From: an uncultured Reyranella sp. | GTDB taxonomy: Bacteria; Pseudomonadota; Alphaproteobacteria; Reyranellales; Reyranellaceae | Assembly (NCBI GenBank): GCA_937915145.1 | Contig: CALDNT010000094.1 | Coordinates: forward strand, 21,126 to 85,125 | Reading direction: 5' to 3' | DNA length: 64,000 nucleotides | The notes under the pieces: model-generated | Told to the model about the DNA's origin: nothing | The model's input: the letters and a program-made list of their open reading frames with translations, nothing else | The model's database searches: none | In this document: positions 11,985 to 21,074 of the stretch, in pieces | Layout: the number at the start of each line of letters is the position of its first letter | Numbering within the stretch: position 1 is the stretch's first letter | Translations under genes and position numbers: made by a program

Positions 11985-12791
11985 TCAAGGCAGCGCGGGC
12001 TGCCGGTAGGCGCGGCCGATCAGCCAGCCGCCGAAAGCGAGCATCGGAACCGACAGCAGCATGCCCATGGTGAGTGGTCCCCACAGGTAGCCGAGATGGG
12101 CGTCGGGTTCGCGGAAGAGCTCACCGGCGATGCGCGCCAGCCCGTAGCCGAAACAGAACACGCCGGTCAGCAGGCCGGGGCGGCGCCGGCCGTCGGTGAG
12201 GCGCCACACGGCAACGACGGCAAGCAGCAGCAGCACGCCTTCGAAGAACGCCTGATAGAGTTGGCTGGGATGGCGCGGCAGCGGGCCGCCACGGGGGAAG
12301 ATCATGGCCCACGACACGTCGCTGGCGCGGCCCCACAGTTCGCCATTGATGAAATTCGCCAGCCGCCCGAAGAACAGGCCGATCGGTGCCACGATCGCCA
12401 CCAGATCGGACAGCATGAACGGCTGCACGCCATTGCGCAGCGCGAAGGCGAGAATGGCCACGATCACGCCGAGCAGGCCGCCATGAAACGACATGCCGCC
12501 TTCCCACACGGTCAGGATCGCCAGCGGATGATCGAGATAGAAGCCGGGCTTGTAGAACAGGATATAGCCCAGCCGGCCGCCGAGGATGACGCCGACCGCG
12601 GCCCACAGCAGGAAGTCGTCGATCTTGAGCGGCGACAGGATGGCCGGGGGCTGCTCGCAGACCCGGCGCATGATGCGCCAGCCCAGCACCAGGCCTGCGA
12701 TGTAGGCCAGTGCGTACCAGCGAATGGCCAGCGGCCCGAGCTGGATCAGCACCGGGTCGATTTCGGGGTAGGGGATGAGGAGGGCGGTCAT
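11985..12791 (-). CDS. lgt: Prolipoprotein diacylglyceryl transferase
   Basis: 268 aa; GGMSFHGGLLGVIVA, GRLANFINGELWGR, PRHPSQLYQAF. Confidence 0.95.
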   Translation of the reverse strand: MTALLIPYPEIDPVLIQLGPLAIRWYALAYIAGLVLGWRIMRRVCEQPPAILSPLKIDDFLLWAAVGVILGGRLGYILFYKPGFYLDHPLAILTVWEGGMSFHGGLLGVIVAILAFALRNGVQPFMLSDLVAIVAPIGLFFGRLANFINGELWGRASDVSWAMIFPRGGPLPRHPSQLYQAFFEGVLLLLAVVAVWRLTDGRRRPGLLTGVFCFGYGLARIAGELFREPDAHLGYLWGPLTMGMLLSVPMLAFGGWLIGRAYRQPALP

Positions 12792-12939
12792 GCGATGCGA
12801 AGGTTATAGCCGGCCAATCGTTGCCGCATAATGGATGCGGCGCCGGCCTGGGGGGCCGGCGCCGCGGAGAACGATCCGATCAGAGACTCTTTTATGGTCT
12901 TCTTACGAGAGGGGGCGTCGGATGGTCCTCTTTTCCGGG

Positions 12940-13449
12940 TCAGGCTTCTCCGACCGTCTCGAGGATCGAGGCGGTCAAGGCGTCGGCGGGGCTCTTGCCG
13001 GCCCACACGACGTACTGAAAGGCGGGATAGAAGCGCTCGCTCTCGGTGATCGCCACCTCGACGAGGTCGTTCAACTGGTCCGGCATGAGGCCCGAGGTGC
13101 CGCGCAGCGGGATGGCGTGGCGGAACATCGGCAGGCCTTCCTCGGTCCACAAGTCGAAGTGGCCCAGCCACATCTTCTCGTTGATCAGAGCCAGCAGGAC
13201 ATGAATTTCGTTGTGGCGTTCGGCCGGGATGCGGACATCGTAGGCGCAGGTGAAATGCAGTGCCTCGACGTCGTCGCGCCAGCTGAAGAACATGCGGTAG
13301 TCGCACCAGCGGCCGGCGACCTCGACGGCGATTTCGCGGTCGGAGGTACGGTCGAACGGCCAATCGTTGTCGGAGATGACTTTTTCGATCATCTCGAGCG
13401 GGTTCAAATCAGTCTTTTGCCTGGTCCGCTCGTGTCGCGATAACGCCAT
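12940..13449 (-). CDS. YbjN domain-containing protein
   Basis: MALSRHERTRQKTDLNPLEMIEKVISDNDWPFDRTSDREIAVEVAGRWCDYRMFFSWRDD...; conserved alphaproteobacterial YbjN-type protein. Confidence 0.85.
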   Translation of the reverse strand: MALSRHERTRQKTDLNPLEMIEKVISDNDWPFDRTSDREIAVEVAGRWCDYRMFFSWRDDVEALHFTCAYDVRIPAERHNEIHVLLALINEKMWLGHFDLWTEEGLPMFRHAIPLRGTSGLMPDQLNDLVEVAITESERFYPAFQYVVWAGKSPADALTASILETVGEA

Positions 13450-13699
13450 CGACCCACTCCCCAACCATTTCCGCCATGCGGTCCCTAGTGAACCTTTCTT
13501 GAGGCGGGTGGCCGATATATCGTGGTGGGCACCCAACAACCCACAAACTGTAGCCTGCCATAAGGGTGAGTCTCGACGCAATAAGAAATGAAGCGGAAAT
13601 CGAGAAAAGAGTCAGCGATTCCATAAATTTAATCCCCAGCGCTAAGATTCGAGTCTCAGAATTCCGCAGGCCGAATCTGACAGTTTTGCCCTGTTTTTG

Positions 13700-13724
13700 C
13701 GCATCTATCCCTTGACGACAAGTA
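13700..13724. repeat. Left terminal inverted repeat of IS1595-like element
   Basis: 22/25 match to the reverse complement of 15708-15732. Confidence 0.9.
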
Positions 13725-13765
13725 CGCCAGATGCTATCCCTTAGCCATCGCGAGGGGGATAGGCC

Positions 13766-14668
13766 GTGAAATATACTTTCAAGCAGTTCCAGACCGAGTA
13801 CCCGGATGATGCGGCCTGCTTGGATAAGATCATGGAGCGCCGGTACGGTGGCACCGTCCTAACGTGTCCGGCATGCGGTGTGTCAGAGGCCAAGTTTCAT
13901 CGCATCACGAAACGCCGGGCCTATGCCTGCCAAGACTGCGGGCATCACATTTACCCCTGCGTCGGCACCCCGTTTGAGAAGTCTAGGACGCCCCTCACGT
14001 CGTGGTTCTTCGCAATGTACCTGATGACCACCACACGCCACGGCGTGGCTGCCAAGGAGCTAGAGCGCCAGTTGGGCGTGACCTACAAAACGGCGTGGCG
14101 GATCGCCCACGAACTGCGCAAGCACATGGCGAACTCTGACAACACCGGCCCGCTGTCCGGGCATGTCGAGATGGACGAGACGTTCGTAGGCGGTAAGCGT
14201 CGTGGCCGTCGCAGCATGGGCAAGGGCGCGAACCCGCTCGCCAACAAGGCGGTCGTGTTCGGCATGCTGGAGCGGGGCGGTGCGTTGCGCGCTGGTCCGG
14301 TTCCTGATGCGAACAAGGAGACGTTGCTGCCGTACATCCTGACCAACGTGCAGCGCGGCAGCGTCATCAACACCGACGAAGCGGCAGCCTACAAGACGCT
14401 AGAGACGGCTGGCCCCTACACGCACTTTGCGGTCAATCACTCGGCTTACGAGTACGTCGCGGGCATCCACCACACGAACAGCATTGAAGGCTTCTGGGGT
14501 CACTTCAAAAAGGGCATCAAGGGAACGAACGTCGGCGTGTCCAAGAAGCATCTTTGGAAGTACGTCGCGGAATACACCTACCGCTACAACTTCCGCGACC
14601 TCGGCACCTACGGCCTGTTCAACCGCCTTGTTTGGACTTTCCAACAGCCGCGTCTAGTAGAGCCGTGA
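13766..14668 (+). CDS. IS1595 family transposase (ISXO2-like, DDE)
   Basis: N-terminal zinc ribbon (CPACG..CQDCG), GHVEMDETFVGGKRRGRR, NTDEAAAYKTL, HTNSIEGFWGHFKKGIKG. Confidence 0.95.
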   Translation: MKYTFKQFQTEYPDDAACLDKIMERRYGGTVLTCPACGVSEAKFHRITKRRAYACQDCGHHIYPCVGTPFEKSRTPLTSWFFAMYLMTTTRHGVAAKELERQLGVTYKTAWRIAHELRKHMANSDNTGPLSGHVEMDETFVGGKRRGRRSMGKGANPLANKAVVFGMLERGGALRAGPVPDANKETLLPYILTNVQRGSVINTDEAAAYKTLETAGPYTHFAVNHSAYEYVAGIHHTNSIEGFWGHFKKGIKGTNVGVSKKHLWKYVAEYTYRYNFRDLGTYGLFNRLVWTFQQPRLVEP

Positions 14669-15689
14669 AACGCTCTGCGGATCGTTCGTCGCCTTCCATG
14701 GGAGGCGGCGCCGGTTCTGCGGCGAGAGCGGGCGGAACGACGGCGCTAGGTGACGCCGCCACTGACGCGCTGCGGAGGCGCGCTATTTCCTCGCGTTGCT
14801 GCTTCACGGCAGGCATTTCTAACAACTCCACAATCTTAGATGTTGGAACCACTACCCCCATGCCCACTGGGACGGTCACTGGGCCGCCTCTGCCAACGGC
14901 AAGTATCTCGCTGGGCTTCGCGTGCCAAGCTGCTTGGAATAGACCAAGCAAGAATACATTTTCCTGCGGGAAAATCCCTGTGACTTGCGAAGACTTCCCG
15001 TTCCGATCAATGGCGTTGAGATTTTGAAGGCGCATGCTTGGCCGAACAAAAACCGGAGATCCGCTAAGTCCCGGCAGACTCTGAGATTCAACAAGATAGG
15101 CGTCAACCCATCGCGTCTTGCTCTCGTCGTCCCAGTCTCGAATCGGAACTTTTTCGTCGCCGGGCATGAGGGAGATGTTGCCGGTGTGGACGACCGGGAG
15201 ATTGCGGCTAGCGCCCACCAGCATCCTAAAGAGGCCTACGGTGTGGCAAACGTCGCCGGCTCCAACGTGCATGGCGTAGGACACATCCTCCGTCAGAAGA
15301 GTGCCCGGCCCTAAAAACGAGTGGCTGTATCCCGGCTTGCCAACCCCAAAGGTAATGGCCGCGAGATCAACATTTTCGTCGTCGTGGAAGAACCAGGATA
15401 CGCGCTCATTCGCCTCCAGGTTGACGCACGAGCCATCGTCTTTGTTCAACCGGACAACGAACCCCACGTCGCCAAGCGGCTTCGCAACGTGACGCGCCGT
15501 GATGAGGTAGCCCACCCCATCGTACTGAAGCAAAAAGCCGGTTCCGACGCAGTGGATGCCCTTCTCGCGATCCTTCTCGTCGGCAAATCCTAGGAAGACG
15601 ACTGACGTTCTGATGTCGTCATGCAGCCGCACCTTGAAGGCTCCAATCCCGTGCCAGACAGTCGGCCCCAGCCGATACCCGATGGGCAT
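14619..15689 (-). CDS. Trypsin-like serine protease (IS passenger gene)
   Basis: 356 aa with H in YLITARHVA, D in NVDLAAI, S in PGLSGSPVF; lies inside the IS inverted repeats. Confidence 0.85.
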   Translation of the reverse strand: MPIGYRLGPTVWHGIGAFKVRLHDDIRTSVVFLGFADEKDREKGIHCVGTGFLLQYDGVGYLITARHVAKPLGDVGFVVRLNKDDGSCVNLEANERVSWFFHDDENVDLAAITFGVGKPGYSHSFLGPGTLLTEDVSYAMHVGAGDVCHTVGLFRMLVGASRNLPVVHTGNISLMPGDEKVPIRDWDDESKTRWVDAYLVESQSLPGLSGSPVFVRPSMRLQNLNAIDRNGKSSQVTGIFPQENVFLLGLFQAAWHAKPSEILAVGRGGPVTVPVGMGVVVPTSKIVELLEMPAVKQQREEIARLRSASVAASPSAVVPPALAAEPAPPPMEGDERSAERFTALLDAAVGKSKQGG

Positions 15690-15707
15690 TTTCTACGCCT
15701 TTTCCCA

Positions 15708-15732
15708 TACTTGTCTAGAAGGGATAGATGCG
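15708..15732. repeat. Right terminal inverted repeat of IS1595-like element
   Basis: 22/25 match to the reverse complement of 13700-13724. Confidence 0.9.
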
Positions 15733-15859
15733 TGTTTTTGCGCAATGCCCGGATCGACCTGCGAGCTGCCCATTATTTCCTCGTTCTGGGTCGCCGCTGG
15801 CATGTGCCTTGCTCAAGGAGACCTGGACGCACTGATTTTCAGGGCAGCAGGAGCGGGCA

Positions 15860-16306
15860 ATGAAACGGGCTGAAGTGACCGAGAAGATCCTGAGCGCCAA
15901 GCGCATGAAGGAACTCACCTGGGACGAGATCACTAAGAAGATCGGCGGGGCCTCGAAGATCGTCGTCACCGCCGCCTGCCTCGGCCAGATGAAGATGACC
16001 AAGGAACAGGCGGCCAAGGCCGGCAAGCTGTTCGGCCTCGGCAAGGAAGAGGTCCTGCTGCTGCAGGAGGTCCCGTACCGCGGCTCGCTACCCCAGGTGC
16101 CGCCGAACGATCCACTGATCTATCGCTTCTACGAACTGGTGCAGGTCTACGGCACAACCTGGAAGGAACTAATCCAGGAGGAGTTCGGCGACGGCATCAT
16201 GAGCGCCATCGACTTCGACATGACCCTGGAACGCCAGCCCGACCAGAAGGGCGACCGCGTGAAGATTGGCATGTCGGGCAAGTTCCTGGGCTACAAGTCG
16301 TACTGA
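15860..16306 (+). CDS. cynS: Cyanate hydratase (cyanase)
   Basis: 148 aa; LTWDEITKKIG, DPLIYRFYELVQVYGTTWKELIQEEFGDGIMSAIDFDMTLER. Confidence 0.95.
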   Translation: MKRAEVTEKILSAKRMKELTWDEITKKIGGASKIVVTAACLGQMKMTKEQAAKAGKLFGLGKEEVLLLQEVPYRGSLPQVPPNDPLIYRFYELVQVYGTTWKELIQEEFGDGIMSAIDFDMTLERQPDQKGDRVKIGMSGKFLGYKSY

Positions 16307-16325
16307 GCATACGACTAAGGATGCC

Positions 16326-17993
16326 TCACTCCGCCGCCAACTTCCGGGCCGATCTCGGATCGCGCGTGAGCAGGCCGTCGGCGAGGTCGCGCTCGATCAT
16401 GGCGTCGGGCCGTTCGGAGACGCGGCCGAAGCCGGCGCCGCCGCCCACGAACATTTCGACGATGTCGCCCTTGGCGAGATCGACGGCGGCCTTGCTCCGC
16501 AGTTCCTCGACGGTGCCATTGGCGCGATGGATGCGGCAGTAGCCGCGCTGGCCGGGTTCGCCACCCAAAAGTCCCTCGGGGGCGAGGCGGAAACGGTCGG
16601 AATAGATCGCGAGCTGCACGTCATCGCGCAGGATCTCGCAGCGGCGGGTAAAGCCGGCGCCGCCGCGGCGGGCACCCAGCCCGAAAGAATCCGGCGCCAG
16701 TTCGTAGCCGACAATGCGAAAGAAATCGTAGTCGATATCGAGCGATTCGACCGGGGCGTTGGAGCAGTTGCTGAGCGGCGAGTCGACGGCGTCGCAGCCG
16801 TCGGCGCCCCTTGAGGCGCCGTAACCGCCGCCGAAGATTTCGAGATAGACGCTATAACCCTTCTCGCCGAGCCGGGAGAGGCAGAAGGCCGTGGTGCAGT
16901 CGAAGCCAGTGGCGATCACCTTGTCAGGTAGTGCCTGCGCCATCGCCTTCATCACGGCGTTGAACACGCGATAGGCCGGTATCATGCGCGCCCGCACCGG
17001 CGCCGGCGGGCGCGGGTTGAGCAGCGAGCCGTAGGGCACTTTTATGGTGATCGGCCGCGCCATGCCCTCGTTGTAGGGAATGTCGGGACTGGTCAGCACC
17101 GATTTCACGCAGCTGAGCGCCGCCGAGAGCGTGCTGGAATAGGGGCAGTTGAGGTTGCGTTTTACCTGGGCGCAGGTGCCCTCGAAATCGATCTCGACCG
17201 AATCCTCGGCGATGGTGACCTTGGCCTTCACCACCAGCGGCTCGTCGGTGAGGCCGTCGTCGTCGACCGCGTCCTCGCCGTAGAACGTGCCCTTGGGCGC
17301 CTGCGCGATGGCGGCGCGCACGCGGCGCTCGGAATAGTCCTGCATCTCCTGCATCGCCGCTTCGACCTTGTCGGTGCCATAGCGCTCGCAGAGCTGCTTT
17401 ACCCGCAACACGCCGATCGCATTGGCGGCGAACTGGGCATTGAAGTCGCCGATGGTGAGATCGGGCACGCGGACGTTGGCGGTGACCAGGCGTTCGAAGC
17501 TGCCGCCGTTCCAGTCGCGCTGGAAATCGTACTTGCTGGGCGGGAAGCGCAGCCCTTCCTGGTAGACGTCCGAAGCATGAATGTTGAGGCCGGGGGCGCC
17601 GCCGCCGAGATCGAGATGGTGCGCCACCGACGCGCCGAAGCCCACGACCCGGCCGGCGACGAAGATCGGCGTGAAGATGAAGACGTCGGGAATGTGCTGG
17701 CCACCCTCGAACGGGTCGTTGTTGATCAGGAAATCGCCTTCCTTCAGCGTCTCGACGGGATGGCGTTTCAGGCAGGCGCGCAGCGTCTCGCCGATCGGCC
17801 CGAGCTGCATGGGGATCAGTTCGGCCTGGGCGACGGTGTTGCCGAAGCGGTCCATCAGGCCGGCGGAGCCGTCGCGTGCCTCGCGCAGGATGGTCGAGTA
17901 GGCGGACCGGATCAGCTTTACGCCCATCTCGCGCGCCGAGGCGATCAGCGCCTGGCTGATGACGGCATAGTCGATGGGACCCAGCTGGCTCAT
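16326..17993 (-). CDS. hyuB: Hydantoinase B/oxoprolinase family protein
   Basis: MSQLGPIDYAVISQALIASAREMGVKLIRSAYSTILREARDGSAGL...; ATGA overlap with the hyuA stop. Confidence 0.93.
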   Translation of the reverse strand: MSQLGPIDYAVISQALIASAREMGVKLIRSAYSTILREARDGSAGLMDRFGNTVAQAELIPMQLGPIGETLRACLKRHPVETLKEGDFLINNDPFEGGQHIPDVFIFTPIFVAGRVVGFGASVAHHLDLGGGAPGLNIHASDVYQEGLRFPPSKYDFQRDWNGGSFERLVTANVRVPDLTIGDFNAQFAANAIGVLRVKQLCERYGTDKVEAAMQEMQDYSERRVRAAIAQAPKGTFYGEDAVDDDGLTDEPLVVKAKVTIAEDSVEIDFEGTCAQVKRNLNCPYSSTLSAALSCVKSVLTSPDIPYNEGMARPITIKVPYGSLLNPRPPAPVRARMIPAYRVFNAVMKAMAQALPDKVIATGFDCTTAFCLSRLGEKGYSVYLEIFGGGYGASRGADGCDAVDSPLSNCSNAPVESLDIDYDFFRIVGYELAPDSFGLGARRGGAGFTRRCEILRDDVQLAIYSDRFRLAPEGLLGGEPGQRGYCRIHRANGTVEELRSKAAVDLAKGDIVEMFVGGGAGFGRVSERPDAMIERDLADGLLTRDPRSARKLAAE

Positions 17994-20005
17994 GCGGACC
18001 TCCGAAGGATCAGATTGTCGGCCGGGTCGAGTTCGGCTGTCCAGCCGGGAGGTACCCACGTGGTCGCGGTATAGCCTTCGATCACCGCGGGTCCGGCGAT
18101 TTTCTGGCCGGCGGCGAGCGCCTCGGCGGTGAAGCGGGCACAATCGAGCCAGGTCTCGCCGTGGAAAATCTTCGCCTGCTCGGGCGCGCGGGCGGCCAGC
18201 TTCTCGCGGTCGAGTTGGGGAATGGCGCCGATCGGCAGGGTGGCGCCGACGCGCAGCGTCACGATCTCGACCGCGCGGTCGAGCGCGGCGCCGTGCATGA
18301 ACGTGCGGTGGTGGGCATCGGCGAACAGGCCGGAGAGATAGGTTGCATCGAGGGCGCCGAGGCGATCCGGGGGAATTTCGACGCCGACCTCGAAGGCCTG
18401 GCCGACGAAGCGCATTTCCAGCGTGTGGGTGTAGTCGAGCGTGCCCGGCAGTTTCATGTCTTCGAACTGGGCGGCAAGCCTCGCGCGCATCTCGGCGAAG
18501 GTCTTGCCAGCTTCGGTGGCGGCTGCGTCGTCGAGCTTCATCTTGCGCGTGACGGCGTCGAACTTGGTGTAGTCCGAGGCAACGAGGCCATAGGCCGAGA
18601 TCACGCCGGCATTGGGCGGCACGACGATGGTCGAGATGCCGAGCTCCTCGGCGATGCGCGCGGCATGCAAGGGGCCTGCGCCACCGAACGGCACCAGCGC
18701 GTAGTCGCGGGGATCGCGGCCGCGCTCGGTCGAGACGAGCTGGATGGCGCGCACGATGTTGGCGTCGGCGAGCTGCAGCGCCGAGGACGCCGCCTGCTCG
18801 ATGCCGAGACCGAAACGGGTGGCGATCGGTTCGAAGGCGCGCCGCGCGGCGTCGCCGTCGAGGGTCATGCGGCCGCCGAGGAAAGCGCCGGGGCGGATGG
18901 TGCCGATCACGATATGGGCGTCGGTGGTGGCGGGTTCGATGCCGCCCTTGCCGTAGCAGGCCGGGCCGGGATCCGCACCGGCACTCTGGGGGCCGACTCG
19001 CAGCATGCCACCGTCGTCGACCCAGGCGATCGAGCCGCCGCCGGCGCCGACCGACACGATGTCGAGCACCGGCGTGCGGATTGGCAGGCCGTCGATCTCG
19101 CTTTCCGAGGCGAGCGAGGGGCGACCGTCCTGCACCAGACAGACGTCGGTGGAGGTGCCGCCCATGTCGAAGGTGATGAGGTCCTTGTAGCCCGAGCGGG
19201 CGGCCTGGCGCGTGGCGCCGACGACGCCGGCGGCAGGGCCGGAATAGAGTGCGGTGATGGCGCTCTGGCGCATCGCTTCGGCCGGCAGGCGGCCGCCGTT
19301 GGATTGCATCACGGTGAAGCGGCCCCTGAAGCCGGAGCCCGCGAGCTTGCTCTCGAAGCGGTGCAGGTAGCCGTCGATGACGGGCTGAACGTAGGCCGAC
19401 AGCAGGGTCGTCGAGGCGCGCTCGAATTCGCGAAACTCGCGGGCCACCTGATGGCTGCAGGTCACCAGCACATCGGGCAGCGCCTCGGCGATCAAGGTCG
19501 CCAGCCGCTTCTCGTGCACCGGATTGGCATAGGCATTGAGCAGGCAGATCGCGACCGCGCGATAGGCTCCGTTCTTCAGGGCGGGGATCAGTTCGGCGCG
19601 CACCCTGGCCTCGTCGAGCGGCGTCTCCACGGAACCGTCGGCGGCCAGGCGTTCGGTCGCTTCGAAGCAATCCTTGCGGCGCACCGGCGGCGCGGGCTTG
19701 GCATAGAAGAGATCGTAGATGTTGCGCCGGTCGTGGCGCTGCATGAACAGCAGATCGCGGAAGCCCGCAGTGGCAACGAATGCCACCGCCGCACCCTTGC
19801 GTTCGAGCACGGCGTTGGTGGCGACCGTCGAGCCGTGGCCGAGATCCTCGATGCCCGCCAGATCGATGCCCGAGGCGGTCAGCGCGGCGAAAGCGCCGAT
19901 GTCGGGACTTCCGGGCGTGCTCGGCACCTTGGTGACGACGACCCGTCCCTCTTCGACCGCAACGAGGTCGGTGAAGGTGCCGCCGACCTCGACGCCAACC
20001 CGCAT
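17990..20005 (-). CDS. hyuA: Hydantoinase/oxoprolinase A family protein
   Basis: 671 aa; MRVGVEVGGTFTDLVAVEEG, FDMGGTSTDVCLV, PFGGAGPLHAA. Confidence 0.95.
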   Translation of the reverse strand: MRVGVEVGGTFTDLVAVEEGRVVVTKVPSTPGSPDIGAFAALTASGIDLAGIEDLGHGSTVATNAVLERKGAAVAFVATAGFRDLLFMQRHDRRNIYDLFYAKPAPPVRRKDCFEATERLAADGSVETPLDEARVRAELIPALKNGAYRAVAICLLNAYANPVHEKRLATLIAEALPDVLVTCSHQVAREFREFERASTTLLSAYVQPVIDGYLHRFESKLAGSGFRGRFTVMQSNGGRLPAEAMRQSAITALYSGPAAGVVGATRQAARSGYKDLITFDMGGTSTDVCLVQDGRPSLASESEIDGLPIRTPVLDIVSVGAGGGSIAWVDDGGMLRVGPQSAGADPGPACYGKGGIEPATTDAHIVIGTIRPGAFLGGRMTLDGDAARRAFEPIATRFGLGIEQAASSALQLADANIVRAIQLVSTERGRDPRDYALVPFGGAGPLHAARIAEELGISTIVVPPNAGVISAYGLVASDYTKFDAVTRKMKLDDAAATEAGKTFAEMRARLAAQFEDMKLPGTLDYTHTLEMRFVGQAFEVGVEIPPDRLGALDATYLSGLFADAHHRTFMHGAALDRAVEIVTLRVGATLPIGAIPQLDREKLAARAPEQAKIFHGETWLDCARFTAEALAAGQKIAGPAVIEGYTATTWVPPGWTAELDPADNLILRRSA

Positions 20006-20009
20006 CGGC

Positions 20010-20261
20010 CTAGCGACCGTCCAGCTTGGCCTGTAGTTCGGCGATCTGCTTCTTCAGGTCCTCGTTTTCCTCGCGGGCCTTGGCGGCCATGGCCTTTACC
20101 GCGTCGAACTCGTCGCGACGCGGAATGTCCATGCCGTCGAGGATCTTGGCGATCCGGTCGCGCACCCGGGCTTCGACCTCGTCTTTCACGCCGCTCAATG
20201 CGCCCACGGCGCCGTTGGCCACCTTGGTGAGATCGTCGATGAAGGGATTGCGGGTTTGCAT
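20010..20261 (-). CDS. Accessory factor UbiK/YqiC (BMFP domain) family protein
   Basis: MQTRNPFIDDLTKVANGAVGALSGVKDEVEARVRDRIAKIL...EENEDLKKQIAELQAKL, coiled-coil C-terminus. Confidence 0.85.
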   Translation of the reverse strand: MQTRNPFIDDLTKVANGAVGALSGVKDEVEARVRDRIAKILDGMDIPRRDEFDAVKAMAAKAREENEDLKKQIAELQAKLDGR

Positions 20262-20330
20262 GGTGTGACTCCTGGTGCGGGGAGTATGGGCGGCTGGTAG
20301 CATCCGGCGCAAGAAGCACCGGAGGACGCC

Positions 20331-21065
20331 GTGGGTTTGGTAAAAGTCGAGTCGAGCGAAGGCATCACTACCATCACCATGACACGGGCGGACAAGCGCA
20401 ACGCCTTGTCGCAAGCCCTGTGCGACGACCTTTACGACGCCTATCGAGGCTTCGAGGCAGGCGACGACAAGGTCGCCATCCTGCAGGCCGATGGACCGGC
20501 ATTCTGCGTCGGCGCCGACCTCAAGGAGCCGCCGTCGGCGATGTGGAAGGCTGTGCCGCACGTCAGCCATGCCCTCACCAAGCCGGTGATCTGCGCCACC
20601 CAGGGCTGGGTGATCGGCGGCGCCATCTGCATGGTGATGACCTGCGACCTGATGGTATCGGCCGACACCACGAAGTTCATGTATCCCGAGGCCAAGGTCG
20701 GCGTGTTCGGCGGTCTGATGCCGGGCATCGTGTCGCGCATGCCGCACAAGGTCGCCATGGAATTGCTGCTGCTGGGCGAGGAGATTTCCGTGCAGCGCGC
20801 CTACGACGTGGGCTTCGTGAACAAGGTCGTGCCACTCGGCGAGGAGCGCAAGGAAGCGCGCCGCATGGCCAGGATCATCGCTGACTCCGCGCCGCTGGTG
20901 ATCCGCACCCTGCGCGATTTTGCCAACCAGACCCTGCCGCGCGGGCCGGCCGAGATATTCGTGCCCGAGCGTTACAAGCTGGAGCAGATCGCCACTTCGG
21001 AAGACCGCAAGGAAGGCGCCAGTGCCTTCCGCGAAAAGCGGCCGGCAAAATTCAAGGGACGTTAG
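20331..21065 (+). CDS. Enoyl-CoA hydratase/isomerase family protein
   Basis: 244 aa; TMTRADKRNALSQALCDDL, ADGPAFCVGADLKE, crotonase-fold motifs. Confidence 0.9.
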   Translation: MGLVKVESSEGITTITMTRADKRNALSQALCDDLYDAYRGFEAGDDKVAILQADGPAFCVGADLKEPPSAMWKAVPHVSHALTKPVICATQGWVIGGAICMVMTCDLMVSADTTKFMYPEAKVGVFGGLMPGIVSRMPHKVAMELLLLGEEISVQRAYDVGFVNKVVPLGEERKEARRMARIIADSAPLVIRTLRDFANQTLPRGPAEIFVPERYKLEQIATSEDRKEGASAFREKRPAKFKGR

Positions 21066-21074
21066 GAGAGCCGC

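Larger units (their letters stand above)
13692..15740. mobile_element. IS1595-like insertion element with passenger serine protease gene (element 13700-15732, 8-bp TSD TGTTTTTG on both sides)
   Basis: Left end 13700-13724 CGCATCTATCCCTTGACGACAAGTA; right end 15708-15732 reads CGCATCTATCCCTTCTAGACAAGTA in reverse complement (22/25 identical). Flanks 13692-13699 and 15733-15740 are both TGTTTTTG. Confidence 0.9.

Noticed and set aside
13704-15744. Alternative IS boundaries with a 12-bp duplication TGTTTTTGCGCA
   Set aside because: The extra CGCA on the left belongs to the inverted repeat, which matches the right-end TGCG; an 8-bp TSD is the consistent reading and matches the usual IS1595 pattern.
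16326-19670. 1114-aa minus-strand ORF spanning hyuB and most of hyuA
   Set aside because: Only the part from 17993 down is HyuB; the upstream part is an Arg/Pro-rich off-frame reading of hyuA caused by high GC.
18161-20230. 689-aa plus-strand ORF
   Set aside because: Antisense to hyuA, no recognisable motifs.
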